Shown piece after piece: positions 7,652 to 15,787 of a DNA stretch of 64,000 nt. Position 1 is the first letter of the stretch; each line of letters opens with the position of its first letter. The stretch comes from Meiothermus sp. (GTDB lineage Bacteria; Deinococcota; Deinococci; Deinococcales; Thermaceae): NCBI GenBank assembly GCA_026004095.1, contig BPIL01000001.1:186001-250000 (forward strand), in the 5' to 3' direction. The notes beneath the pieces are model-generated. The model was not told the DNA's origin, did not search any database, and was given only the letters and a program-made list of their open reading frames with translations. A program made the position numbers and the translations under genes.

Positions 7652-8223
7652 AGCGAATCCTGATGATTGACAACTACGACTCCTTCACCTACAACCTGGT
7701 GCAGTACCTGGGCGAGCTGGGGGCCCAGGTGACCGTCTGGCGCAACGATCAGTTTGGCCTCGAGGACGTCGCCCTGTTCGACCCCGACGGCATCGTGGTG
7801 AGCCCGGGCCCCTGCACGCCCCGGGAGGCCGGGCTTTCGGTAGCGCTCATCCAGCGCTACGCGCCCCGATACCCCATCCTGGGGGTCTGCCTGGGCCACC
7901 AGAGCATCGGCGAGGCCTTTGGGGCTGCGGTGCGGCGGCACCGGGTGATTGTGCACGGCAAAACCAGCCCCATCCTGCACGACGGCAGCGGGGTGTTTGC
8001 CGGCCTGCCCACCCCCCTGACGGCCACCCGCTACCACTCGTTGGTGGTGGAAGACCTGCCCGACGAACTGGAGGTCAACGCCTGGTGCGACGAGGCCGGG
8101 GGCCGCACGGTGATGGGGCTGCGCCACCGCCGCTACCCTACCCACGGGGTGCAGTTTCACCCGGAATCGGTTTTGACCGAGGGGGGCAAGCAGATGCTGG
8201 CGAATTTCCTGGCGATGGCTTGA
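7648..8223 (+). CDS. trpG: Anthranilate synthase component II (glutamine amidotransferase)
   Basis: TrpG hydrolyses glutamine and feeds ammonia to TrpE. The 191-residue class I amidotransferase has DNYDSFTYNLVQYL at the N-terminus, VSPGPCTP (oxyanion strand), the nucleophile Cys81 in GVCLGHQSIGEAFG, and the His-Glu pair in GVQFHPESVLTEGG near the C-terminus. The start is GTG 7648, overlapping the stop of the preceding gene. trpD, expected next in a simple trp operon, lies 3.2 kb further on beyond an inserted gene block. Confidence 0.96.
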   Translation: MKRILMIDNYDSFTYNLVQYLGELGAQVTVWRNDQFGLEDVALFDPDGIVVSPGPCTPREAGLSVALIQRYAPRYPILGVCLGHQSIGEAFGAAVRRHRVIVHGKTSPILHDGSGVFAGLPTPLTATRYHSLVVEDLPDELEVNAWCDEAGGRTVMGLRHRRYPTHGVQFHPESVLTEGGKQMLANFLAMA

Positions 8224-8254
8224 GTTATATGGTAAATATATATACACTATTTAC
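8220..8254 (+). promoter_or_regulatory. vapBC promoter with inverted-repeat operator
   Basis: TTGAGT (8220-8225), a 17-base spacer and TACACT (8243-8248) end 6 bases before ATG 8255, predicting a leaderless mRNA. An inverted repeat GTAAATA/TATTTAC (8232-8238/8248-8254) spans the -10 and the start site. This is where an RHH antitoxin would bind to repress its own operon. The stretch is unusually A+T-rich for the region. Confidence 0.65.
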
Positions 8255-8473
8255 ATGCCGCAGGTGCAGACCTATCTAAAAGAAGCGACCTACCGCATCC
8301 TCGAGCAGAGGGCCAAGGCCCGGGGCATGAAGCTCTCCGAGCTGTTGCGCGAGATGATCGAGTCGCAGGTTGTACCGCGACGCTCGGCGGCTTTCCTGGC
8401 CCTGGCGGGAAGCTGGGAGGGCGACCTCGAGCGCCCCCCGCAGGGGCCGCTCGAGGAACGGGAAGGGCTGTGA
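8255..8473 (+). CDS. Ribbon-helix-helix antitoxin (VapB-like)
   Basis: This 72-residue protein starts with a short basic strand and two helices (QVQTYLKEATYRILEQRAKA, then MKLSELLREMIESQ). That is the CopG/ribbon-helix-helix DNA-binding pattern in about 40 residues. The C-terminal tail (from about residue 50, FLALAGSWEGDLE) is the usual toxin-binding type. It should neutralise the PIN-domain toxin encoded next and repress the operon through the upstream inverted repeat. Its TGA overlaps the toxin ATG. Confidence 0.8.
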   Translation: MPQVQTYLKEATYRILEQRAKARGMKLSELLREMIESQVVPRRSAAFLALAGSWEGDLERPPQGPLEEREGL

Positions 8474-8865
8474 TGTATCTGCTGGACACCAACGTCTGGA
8501 TCGGCTACCTGAAGGGGGTGCCGCCTTTGGTCGCGCGCATACAGGCCGAGCCCCAAATTTTCATCAGCAGCATCAGCCTGGGGGAGCTGTACTACGGGGC
8601 CCGCAAGAGCCAGCGGGTGGAGGCCAACCTCAGGCGGGTGGAGATCATCCGCAACGAAATACCCTGCTTCGGAGTGGATGCGCTGGTGGCAGGGGTGTAC
8701 GGGATGATTCGGGCCGACCTCGAGCGCCAGGGTGCGCTGATTGGCCCCAACGACCTGTGGATTGCGGCCATTGCCAAAGCCCACGACCTGGTGCTGGTCA
8801 CGCGCAACCAGCGTGAGTTTGCCCGTATAGCGGGATTACGGCTGGACGACTGGGAGCAGGCATGA
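8473..8865 (+). CDS. vapC: PIN-domain ribonuclease toxin (VapC-like)
   Basis: This 130-residue PIN domain protein has the conserved acidic residues: YLLDTNVWIGYL at the start, SLGELYYGA near residue 35, and the later cluster PNDLWIAAIAKAHDLVLVTRN. Such proteins are Mg-dependent endoribonucleases, often cutting tRNA or rRNA. The ATG at 8473 overlaps the antitoxin stop (TGATG), and the stop overlaps the next glycosyltransferase (ATGA). The toxin is therefore transcribed together with the glycosyltransferase genes, which is unusual. Confidence 0.88.
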   Translation: MYLLDTNVWIGYLKGVPPLVARIQAEPQIFISSISLGELYYGARKSQRVEANLRRVEIIRNEIPCFGVDALVAGVYGMIRADLERQGALIGPNDLWIAAIAKAHDLVLVTRNQREFARIAGLRLDDWEQA

Positions 8866-9680
8866 TCTCGGTAATTGTACCCACCCACAACCGCCGCGAA
8901 GTGCTGGCGAAGAAGCTGCGCGCTCTGGAAAACCAACCGGGCGCGTTTGAGGTGATCGTGGTGGCCGATGGCTGCACCGACGATACCCTGGAATTCCTAC
9001 AGCAGTACAAACCGCCCTTTGCGTTCCACTTTCTTGAGATCACGCCGGGCCTCGGCGCGGCCAACGCCCGCAACCGGGGGGCTGGGATGGCCCGGGGCGA
9101 TATCCTGCTCTTTTCCGACGACGACGTGATACCCCAGCCGGGCTGGATCGAGGCTCATCAGAAAGCGCACACCCGGCCCCGCACGGTGGCGGTGGGGCGG
9201 CTCGAGCTGCCCCCCGCGCTGCGGGGTACGGGGGCGGCGGAGCTGAAGGGCCCCCGGGCCTTCTGGTGGAACATCACCGGCAACAACACCTCGCTGCCCA
9301 GGGCCCTGTTTGAGGAGGTGGGCGGCTACGACCCCGCCTTCAGCGGCTACGGCGGCGAAGACCCCGACCTGGGCTACCGCCTGATGCGGGCTGGGGCGCG
9401 GCTGGTGTTCGTGCGGGACGCGCTGGCCGTGCACGAGGCCTTCGACTACCGGGGCAGGGCCCTCGAGAAAGCCCGGCAGGCGGGGGCGGCCCATGTACGG
9501 GTTTGCAGGAAACACCACGACCCCCGCATCGCCTGGGCCCTGGGGGTGCACCCGGTGCTGGTGAGCCTGAAGCTGGCCCTGCTCCCCTCCTTCAAGGGCC
9601 TGCTGGGGGCGCGGGGCGACTACGAGCTGGCGTATGCCTGGGGGGCTTCGGAGGCATGGAACCTACCTTCAGCGTCGTGA
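8862..9680 (+). CDS. Family 2 glycosyltransferase
   Basis: This 272-residue GT-A fold glycosyltransferase has ISVIVPTHNRREVLAKKL (nucleotide-sugar site), EVIVVADGCTDDT and LLFSDDDVIPQPGW (the DXD-type metal site). The C-terminal half has NNTSLPRALFEEVGGYDPAFSGYGGEDPDLGYRL, the acceptor/catalytic region seen in family 2 enzymes. It probably adds a sugar to a cell-surface glycan or lipid. It overlaps vapC by 4 bases and the next, broken, glycosyltransferase by 25 bases. Confidence 0.88.
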   Translation: MISVIVPTHNRREVLAKKLRALENQPGAFEVIVVADGCTDDTLEFLQQYKPPFAFHFLEITPGLGAANARNRGAGMARGDILLFSDDDVIPQPGWIEAHQKAHTRPRTVAVGRLELPPALRGTGAAELKGPRAFWWNITGNNTSLPRALFEEVGGYDPAFSGYGGEDPDLGYRLMRAGARLVFVRDALAVHEAFDYRGRALEKARQAGAAHVRVCRKHHDPRIAWALGVHPVLVSLKLALLPSFKGLLGARGDYELAYAWGASEAWNLPSAS

Positions 9681-10544
9681 TCCCCACCTACAACCGGGCC
9701 GAACTGCTGGCCCGCACAGTGCAGGCTTTTTTAGCCCAGGAAGGGGTTGCGCTCGAGCTGATCGTGGTGGACGACGGCTCGAGCGATGCAACGCCGGAGG
9801 TGCTGGCCGGGTTCCATGACCCCCGCCTGCGGGTTTTGCGCCAACCCAACGCAGGGATGGCCTATGCACGCAATGCAGGGCTGCTTCAGGCCCGGGGCCA
9901 GTATGTGCTGTTCAACGATGACGATGTGGTGCCCGAGGCGGGTTTTTTACAGGCTCATCTTGCTTTGCATCGGCGCTATCCCTCGAGCGGCGGGGGTGAG
10001 TTATACCTATATACCGGAATCGCTGGGACAGGATTCTTTTATCGCTTCTGGCGTGCGAGGGCCGAGTCGGGGGTGCGGGGCCGGGCCGATGGCGCGTCGC
10101 TGGGCTGGGGCGGCTTCTGGTTCGCCAGTCTTTCTTTGCCGCTCGAGCTAGGCCGAGGCTTTTGCACCCATGCGGGGCTACGGCTGGGAAGATCACGAGC
10201 TGGGCTGGCGGCTCTGGCGCAAGGGGGTGCGGCCCCGCCTGGCCCTGGGGGCCCGCGCGGCGCACGAGGATCGGGTCAGCCTGGACGTTATGGTAGCCAA
10301 GTCGCGGAGCCTGGGGCGGATGGCCTGGCAGTTTTACCGGTTGCACCCGCACCCCCTGGTGGCCTTCTGGACGGGTGTACACCCCCTGTCGCGGGCCTAC
10401 AAGCGCTGGGCCTACCCCTGGGCCAGGGCCGAGCGGCTGTTGCAGGTGCGCGACTGGGAGGCGGGGGCGGGGGCCTTTGCAGCCTACCGGTTTGTGCTCG
10501 AGGCCGCCTACACCCAGGGGCTGCTGGAAGGGGCCACGGCATGA
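9656..10544 (+). pseudogene. Family 2 glycosyltransferase, frameshifted
   Basis: ATG 9656 begins a clear family 2 glycosyltransferase (FSVVIPTYNRAELLARTV, ELIVVDDGSSDATPEV, YVLFNDDDVVPEAGF). The frame shifts near 9990 (GVSYTYIPESLGQDSFIA continues in another frame), back near 10035 (FWRARAESGVRGRADG), and again near 10140, where a TAG also interrupts the frame at about 10150. The C-terminal third is intact (MRGYGWEDHELGWRLWRKG to ATA, stop 10542-10544). At least three single-base shifts plus one stop make it non-functional unless they are sequence errors. Its stop overlaps the next start (ATGA). Confidence 0.8.
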
Positions 10545-11398
10545 GCGCGCCCCTGGTGTACATCCTGATCGTCAACTACAACGCCTGGCCCGACACCCTG
10601 GCCTGTTTGCGGGCGCTGGAGCAACTCCGTTACCCCAACCACCGGGTGCTGGTGCTGGACAACGCCTCCAACAACGATGCGGTGGCCCGGCTGCGTGCAG
10701 CTTTTCCGCACCTCGAGCTGCTCGAGCTAAAGCGCAACCTGGGCTTTGCCGGGGGTAACAACGTGGGCATCCGCCGGGCCCTGGCCGCGGGGGCCGACTA
10801 CGTCTGGCTGCTCAACCCCGACACCCTGCCCGAGGCGGGCGCGCTCGCCGCCATGGTGGAGCGGGCCGAGCAGGACACCCGGATTGGGGCGGTGGGCGCG
10901 GTGCTCTACGAGATGGACAACCCCCAGCAAGTACAGGCCTGGGGTGGGGGCCAGGTGGTGCTTCCCTGGGGCCTGATCCGCCTGCTAACCCATCCGCGCC
11001 AGGCCGGGCGTTTGAACTACATCAGCGGGGCCAGCCTGCTCATCCGCCGGGCCGCCCTGGAACGGGTGGGCCTGCTGGACGAGGGGTTTTTCATGTACGG
11101 CGAGGACTGCGACTACGGCCTGCGCCTGACCCGCGCGGGGTTCCGGCTGGCGGTGGCCGAGGGGGCGCGGGTGCTGCACAAAGGGGGCAGCTCCTGGTCG
11201 GGCAGCCTGCGTTCCGACGAAACCTTTGCTGCCTACAACGTCCGGCTCTTTCGCAAGCACGCCCGCTGGCCCCTGCTGGCGGTGGCCGGGTATGGCCTGT
11301 TCTGGCTGCTGGAGTACAGCCTGCGGGGCCGTTTCGACAAGGTGGGGGCCCTCGGGCGGGGCCTCCGGCAGGGTTGGCGCCTGCCGCTTGATGTGTAA
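10541..11398 (+). CDS. Family 2 glycosyltransferase (rhamnosyltransferase-like)
   Basis: This 285-residue GT2 protein belongs to the group with VYILIVNYNAWPDTLACLRAL, VLVLDNASNN, NLGFAGGNNVGIRRAL and VWLLNPDTLPE. It also has the acceptor-site signature GFFMYGEDCDYGLRLTRAGF near residues 181-200. Such enzymes transfer rhamnose or similar sugars to surface polysaccharides. A C-terminal hydrophobic segment (LLAVAGYGLFWLLEYSL) may anchor it to the membrane. It is the last gene of the block between trpG and trpD. Confidence 0.87.
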   Translation: MSAPLVYILIVNYNAWPDTLACLRALEQLRYPNHRVLVLDNASNNDAVARLRAAFPHLELLELKRNLGFAGGNNVGIRRALAAGADYVWLLNPDTLPEAGALAAMVERAEQDTRIGAVGAVLYEMDNPQQVQAWGGGQVVLPWGLIRLLTHPRQAGRLNYISGASLLIRRAALERVGLLDEGFFMYGEDCDYGLRLTRAGFRLAVAEGARVLHKGGSSWSGSLRSDETFAAYNVRLFRKHARWPLLAVAGYGLFWLLEYSLRGRFDKVGALGRGLRQGWRLPLDV

Positions 11399-11415
11399 AC
11401 TTTTGGGGAGGAACC

Positions 11416-12441
11416 GTGGACGAACTCAAGAAAGCCCTTCTAGCCGAGCCTTTATCCAGGGCCGAGGCCCATGCCCTGATGCGCCGGATCATGGCCGGCG
11501 ACCTGACCCCGGTGCAGACCGCCGGGGTGCTGATGGCCCTGCGCACCCGGGGCGAGACCCCCGAGGAGATCGCCGGTTTTGCAGCCGGTATGCGCGAGGC
11601 CGCGGTGCGGGTGGAGACCCGCCGCCAGCCCCTGCTGGACATCGTGGGCACCGGGGGGGTGGCCCCGGAGGCCTTCAACATCTCCACCACCACCTGCTTT
11701 GTGGTGGCCGCGGGCGGGGTGGCGGTAGCCAAGCACGGCAACCGGGCGGCCTCCTCCAAGTCGGGCTCCTTCGACCTGATCGAGGCGCTGGGGATCCGGA
11801 TCGACATTCCCGCCGAAAAAGTGGCCGAGGCCATCGAGACGGTGGGCCTGGGCTTTCTGTTTGCCCGCAACCACCACCCGGCCATGCGCTATGTGGCCCC
11901 GGTGCGGGCCGAGCTGGGGGTGCGCACCGTCTTCAACCTGCTGGGCCCCCTCACCAACCCCGCTTTTGCCAGCCTGAACCTGGTGGGGGTGAGCAGCCCG
12001 GCCCTGGTGGAGCCGTTCGCCCGGGTGTTGCGCGACCTGGGCAGCAGCCGGGCGCTGGTGGTGCACGGCCAGATGGCGCGCGGGGAGGGCCTCGAGGCCA
12101 TCGACGAACTGGCCCTGGGCGACAACCTGGTGGCCGAACTGAAGGACGGCCAGATCCACACCTACCGCCTCCGGCCTGAAGAGGTGGGCCTGGAGCCCGC
12201 CCCCTACCCAGCGATTGGCGGGGGAACCGCCGCCGAGAACGCGGCGGAGGCGCGGGCCATTCTGAGCGGCCAGCAGCGGGGCCCCAAGCGCGATGCGGTG
12301 GCGCTGAACGCCGGGGCGGCCTTTTACCTGGCGGGCCGGGTGGAGGGTGTGGCCGCAGGGGTGCGGCTGGCCCAGCAACTCCTGGACGAAGGGGCCGGGC
12401 TGGCGGTGCTCGAGCGCCTGGTTCGCTTTACCCAGGCATGA
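11416..12441 (+). CDS. trpD: Anthranilate phosphoribosyltransferase
   Basis: TrpD joins anthranilate to PRPP, the second step of tryptophan synthesis. The 341-residue protein has the expected motifs: LLDIVGTGGVAPEAFNIST (PRPP glycine loop), VAKHGNRAASSKSGS, RNHHPAMRYVAPVRAELGVRTVFNLLGPLTNP, and the metal-binding acidic pair in GLEAIDELALGDN. The start is GTG 11416 with GGGGAGGA upstream. Its stop overlaps the next gene (ATGA). It is separated from trpE-G by the VapBC/glycosyltransferase block. Confidence 0.96.
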   Translation: MDELKKALLAEPLSRAEAHALMRRIMAGDLTPVQTAGVLMALRTRGETPEEIAGFAAGMREAAVRVETRRQPLLDIVGTGGVAPEAFNISTTTCFVVAAGGVAVAKHGNRAASSKSGSFDLIEALGIRIDIPAEKVAEAIETVGLGFLFARNHHPAMRYVAPVRAELGVRTVFNLLGPLTNPAFASLNLVGVSSPALVEPFARVLRDLGSSRALVVHGQMARGEGLEAIDELALGDNLVAELKDGQIHTYRLRPEEVGLEPAPYPAIGGGTAAENAAEARAILSGQQRGPKRDAVALNAGAAFYLAGRVEGVAAGVRLAQQLLDEGAGLAVLERLVRFTQA

Positions 12442-13604
12442 AGCGGATACTGCTCATCTCCAACGGGCACGGCGAGGACATCATCGGGGCTGCCCTGGGC
12501 GGGGCCTTGCAGGCGCTGGGCTACGCGGTGCAGGCGGTGCCGCTGGTGGGCCAGGGCCAGGCCTACCGGCGGGCCGGTATCCCGAGGCTGGGGCCCTGCC
12601 AAGAGCTGCCCTCGGGGGGGTTTGCCCTGCAGAGTGCGGCGGCGCTCTGGGCCGATCTCCGGGCCGGCTGGTTTTCCATGAGCCGGGCCCAGTACCGGGC
12701 GGTGCGGGCGGCGGCCCCGGGGGCCCTGGCCACGCTGGTGGTGGGGGATGTGTACGCCCTGGGGGTGGGGGTGGTGTTTGGCGGGCGCCCGCTTTTTTTG
12801 ATGCAGTGCCGCTCCTCGCTGCGGGTGGGGGGGCGCCCTTACAGCGTGACCGAGCGCCTGCTGATGCGCCGGGCGATTCGGGTGTATCCCCGCGAGCCGG
12901 AAGGGGCGGTCTGGCTGCGGGCTCGAGGCCTTCCCCAGGCCTGCTACCTGGGCAACCCCATGCTGGATGCCCTGGACGAGGGGTCGCTCGAGCTTCCCCC
13001 ACCGTATCTGCTGCTGCTGCCGGGCTCGCGCCAGGACGCCTACCAGAGCCTGCCGGTCATGCTCGAGGCCTGCCGCCGGCTGCGCGATACCGCCCTAACG
13101 CCCGTGGTGGCCTGGGCGGGCCTGCCCCTGGACAGGCTGGAGCTGAAAGACTACCGGCTCGAGGCCACCGGTCGGAGCGAGGGCGTCACCCACCGGCTCA
13201 GCCACCCCGATGGAACCGTGGTGTACCTGGCGCAGCGGGCCTTCGGTGCAGCCTTGCGGGGCTCGAGGCTGGCCCTCTCCACCAGCGGAACGGCGGCCGA
13301 GCAGGCCGCGGGCTATGGGGTGCCGCTGGTGGGCTTTCCCACCCACGGGCCGCAGTACACCCCAGGGTTTGCCCAGACGCAAAAACGTTTGCTGGGGGAT
13401 GCCTTAATGCTCACCGAGCCCAGCCCCGAGGCCGTTGTGCGGGGTGTGCGGGCCTTCCTCTCCTCCGAAACCCTGTTGCAGCGGGCCCGAGCGGCCGGGA
13501 AAGCCGCCATGGGCGAGCCCGGCGCCGCCGCGCGGATAGCCCTGGATATTCACCAGCACCTCCCGGCTACTGGGCGGGAACCCGCGCAATCCCGGTCTCG
13601 ATAA
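12438..13604 (+). CDS. Lipid-A-disaccharide synthase-related protein (LpxB-like GT-B)
   Basis: This 388-residue protein resembles LpxB over its length: ILLISNGHGEDIIGAALGGAL at the N-terminus, and LLPGSRQDAYQSLPVML and LSTSGTAAEQAAGYGVPLVGFPTHG in the nucleotide-sugar domain. It lacks the exact LpxB acceptor signatures and belongs to the LpxB-related family found in bacteria without lipid A, including cyanobacteria and Thermaceae. A glycolipid or surface-glycan glycosyltransferase role is inferred. The ATG overlaps the trpD stop, and its 3' end overlaps the convergent membrane-protein gene by 38 bases. Confidence 0.75.
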   Translation: MKRILLISNGHGEDIIGAALGGALQALGYAVQAVPLVGQGQAYRRAGIPRLGPCQELPSGGFALQSAAALWADLRAGWFSMSRAQYRAVRAAAPGALATLVVGDVYALGVGVVFGGRPLFLMQCRSSLRVGGRPYSVTERLLMRRAIRVYPREPEGAVWLRARGLPQACYLGNPMLDALDEGSLELPPPYLLLLPGSRQDAYQSLPVMLEACRRLRDTALTPVVAWAGLPLDRLELKDYRLEATGRSEGVTHRLSHPDGTVVYLAQRAFGAALRGSRLALSTSGTAAEQAAGYGVPLVGFPTHGPQYTPGFAQTQKRLLGDALMLTEPSPEAVVRGVRAFLSSETLLQRARAAGKAAMGEPGAAARIALDIHQHLPATGREPAQSRSR

Positions 13605-13986
13605 AGCGCCACCACAGCAGCAAACAGACCAGGCTGGCCCAGAAGAAGTACGGCCCCACCTGCTCCGGGGGCTTTTCCAGGCTTTTGCGGAACCAGCCCC
13701 CAGGCTCCAGGCCGCTCACAAACCACAGAATGCTGGCAGCCAGCAGGCCATAGACGGCGTGCAGCCAGCTCACGCCGCCCATAAACAGCGTGCGCACCAA
13801 CAGCTCGACCACCACCGCCGCCACCGCAAAGCCCGCCACGAACCTGAAAAAGCGCAACTGCCGGGCATGGGGCTCGCGCACCAGCAGCGGCAGGTTCCAC
13901 AGAAGCGAAACCCCGATCAGGAGCAACGCGATCAGGTTGAGCAGGCCGCGCAGCCCGATGATGTAGACCGGAAGGGGGGTGTCCAT
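13567..13986 (-). CDS. Conserved four-helix membrane protein, unknown function
   Basis: This 139-residue hydrophobic protein has about four transmembrane segments: roughly residues 7-30 (LRGLLNLIALLLIGVSLLW), 45-65 (FVAGFAVAAVVVELLVRTL), 70-90 (LHAVYGLLAASILWFVSGL) and 110-128 (FFWASLVCLLLWWRF). I do not recognise the family. ATG 13986 is chosen because TAAACT on the minus strand lies 9 bases upstream, inside the end of the amidase gene. A TTG at 13995 is an unlikely alternative. Its 3' end overlaps that of the LpxB-related gene on the other strand. Confidence 0.7.
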   Translation of the reverse strand: MDTPLPVYIIGLRGLLNLIALLLIGVSLLWNLPLLVREPHARQLRFFRFVAGFAVAAVVVELLVRTLFMGGVSWLHAVYGLLAASILWFVSGLEPGGWFRKSLEKPPEQVGPYFFWASLVCLLLWWRFIETGIARVPAQ

Positions 13987-13998
13987 GCCAGGCAAAGT

Positions 13999-15627
13999 TT
14001 ACCGAAGGATGGGGGGCCGGTGGATGCCCAGCCGCTCTGCAACCGCCTGGGCCAGGCCGATCAGCAGGGGGTCTTGCAGGGTCGGGCCCACCAGCGAGGC
14101 CCCCACCGGCTCGCCGCTCTCGCGGTAGCCCGCCGGAAAATTCACCACCGGGAAGCCCGAGGTGGAGGTGAGCAGGCTCAGGCTGTTGCTGATAGCCAGC
14201 AGCACATCCACCCGGTGGGCCTGCATCAGCTCGAGCAGCCTCTCGCGGCCCTGCTGGCGGTTTTTCTGTACCAGGGCCTCGTACTCGGCGTCGGATAGGG
14301 GGTGCGAAAGCGAGACCTCGAGCAAGTCCTGCCCGTAGCGCATGGCCTCGGGGTGCTGGCGGTTGTATTCGATCACCTCCTGCAAGCCCCTAATTGCAGC
14401 CCCGGTGGTCTTTAGGTAGTGGGCCAGGTCGCGTCGCATACCGGCGTGCAGCACCGGCATCATCTCGATGGAACCCTCGGGAAAGGGCACCGGCACCACC
14501 TCGGCCCCCAGGTTTTGCAGGGCCTGCGCGACCCGCTCCAGGGCTTCCTGGTCGCCCCTGCGCTGGATGTGCTGTACCCAGCCCACCCGCAGCGCGGCCG
14601 GCGGGGATGGGGGTGCGGCGGGGAAGGTGAAACCCTGGGCCATCTGGGTCTGGGGGTCGCCGGGGTCGTACCCGGTGAGCACCGACATCAAGACCGCCAG
14701 GTCGGGGGCCTTTTTGGTCATGGGGCCGGCGGTGTCCTGGGCGGCGGTGATGGGGATGATGCGGTCGCGGCTGACCAGGCCCAGGGTGGGCTTGAGGGTG
14801 AAAAGGCTGTTCTGGGCGGCGGGGTAGACGAGCGAGCCCGAGGTCTCGGTGCCGATGCCGGCCACGGCCAGGTTGGCCGCTACGGCCACCGCTGTGCCGC
14901 TGCTGCTGCCCCCCACATCGAACGGCCCGTAGGGGTTGCGGGTATGGCCGCCCAGCGTGCTGTAGCCGTTGACCGACTGGCTGGTCATGAAGTTGGCCCA
15001 CTCCGAGAGGTTGTTCTTGCCCAGAATAACTACCCCGGCGGCCCGCAGCTTTTGCACGATAAATGCGTCCTGGTCGGCGATGTGCTGGGCCAGCACCGCG
15101 GCCCCGGCGGTGGTGTGCAAAGGGCCTCGGGTAGAGATGTTGTCCTTCAGGCTGATGGGGATGCCGTGCAGCAGGCCGCGCACTATGCCTTGCTTTCGCT
15201 CCTGGTCGCGGGCTCGAGCCTCCTCGAGCGCCTCGGGGTTCAGCTCCAGATAGGCGCGGAGCTGGTCATTATAGCGGCGGATGCGCCACAGATAGAAAAG
15301 CGTTAGCTCTTCGGAAGTGAGCTGCCCGGCCTGCATCAGGGCCTGTAGCTCGGCGATGGTGGCCCGCTGGGTAAGGGTTTGCAGGCGCTCGAGGGTTTCC
15401 GCCTCGAGCCGGTTCAAAGCCGCTTCAAAGGGGGTAAAGTCCAGCTTGCGCTGCAACGGGTAGCTGGAGGGGGCGGTCTGCTCGGCCACCTGGCGGGCCA
15501 CAAAGCTCTCCCAGTCGCGCTTGTTGGGGTTCAGACGTTTTTCGGCAGCCTGGCTCATCACCCACCACACTACCAGCCCTGCAACCAGCCAGACCAGGGC
15601 CGCACACACTCGAACCCCTCTGGGCAT
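13999..15627 (-). CDS. Exported amidase (amidase-signature family)
   Basis: This 542-residue amidase-signature hydrolase has the Ser-cisSer-Lys triad: Lys in ISLKDNIS, and the Ser-rich GGSSSGTAVAVAANLAVAGIGTETSGS. The start ATG 15627 gives MPRGVRVCAALVWLVAGLVVWW, a signal or anchor helix, so it acts outside or at the membrane. The domain begins near residue 90 (LQALMQAGQLTSEELTLFYL). It cleaves an amide bond; whether the substrate is a peptide, aryl amide or cell-wall fragment is unknown. Confidence 0.9.
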   Translation of the reverse strand: MPRGVRVCAALVWLVAGLVVWWVMSQAAEKRLNPNKRDWESFVARQVAEQTAPSSYPLQRKLDFTPFEAALNRLEAETLERLQTLTQRATIAELQALMQAGQLTSEELTLFYLWRIRRYNDQLRAYLELNPEALEEARARDQERKQGIVRGLLHGIPISLKDNISTRGPLHTTAGAAVLAQHIADQDAFIVQKLRAAGVVILGKNNLSEWANFMTSQSVNGYSTLGGHTRNPYGPFDVGGSSSGTAVAVAANLAVAGIGTETSGSLVYPAAQNSLFTLKPTLGLVSRDRIIPITAAQDTAGPMTKKAPDLAVLMSVLTGYDPGDPQTQMAQGFTFPAAPPSPPAALRVGWVQHIQRRGDQEALERVAQALQNLGAEVVPVPFPEGSIEMMPVLHAGMRRDLAHYLKTTGAAIRGLQEVIEYNRQHPEAMRYGQDLLEVSLSHPLSDAEYEALVQKNRQQGRERLLELMQAHRVDVLLAISNSLSLLTSTSGFPVVNFPAGYRESGEPVGASLVGPTLQDPLLIGLAQAVAERLGIHRPPILR

Positions 15628-15787
15628 GGCTTTTATTGTGCAACCAGCCCACGGGCGTCGACTGCGATGCTCCTTACCCAAGGGGTTTTTTCGGCACCAG
15701 CGCGGCTCTCTAAATATCACAGGGCTTGAGCGGGAGGGGGGCTAAACTTTAGCTTAGGTTAGGGGGTGCTTTTTCCTGGTTGTGATC

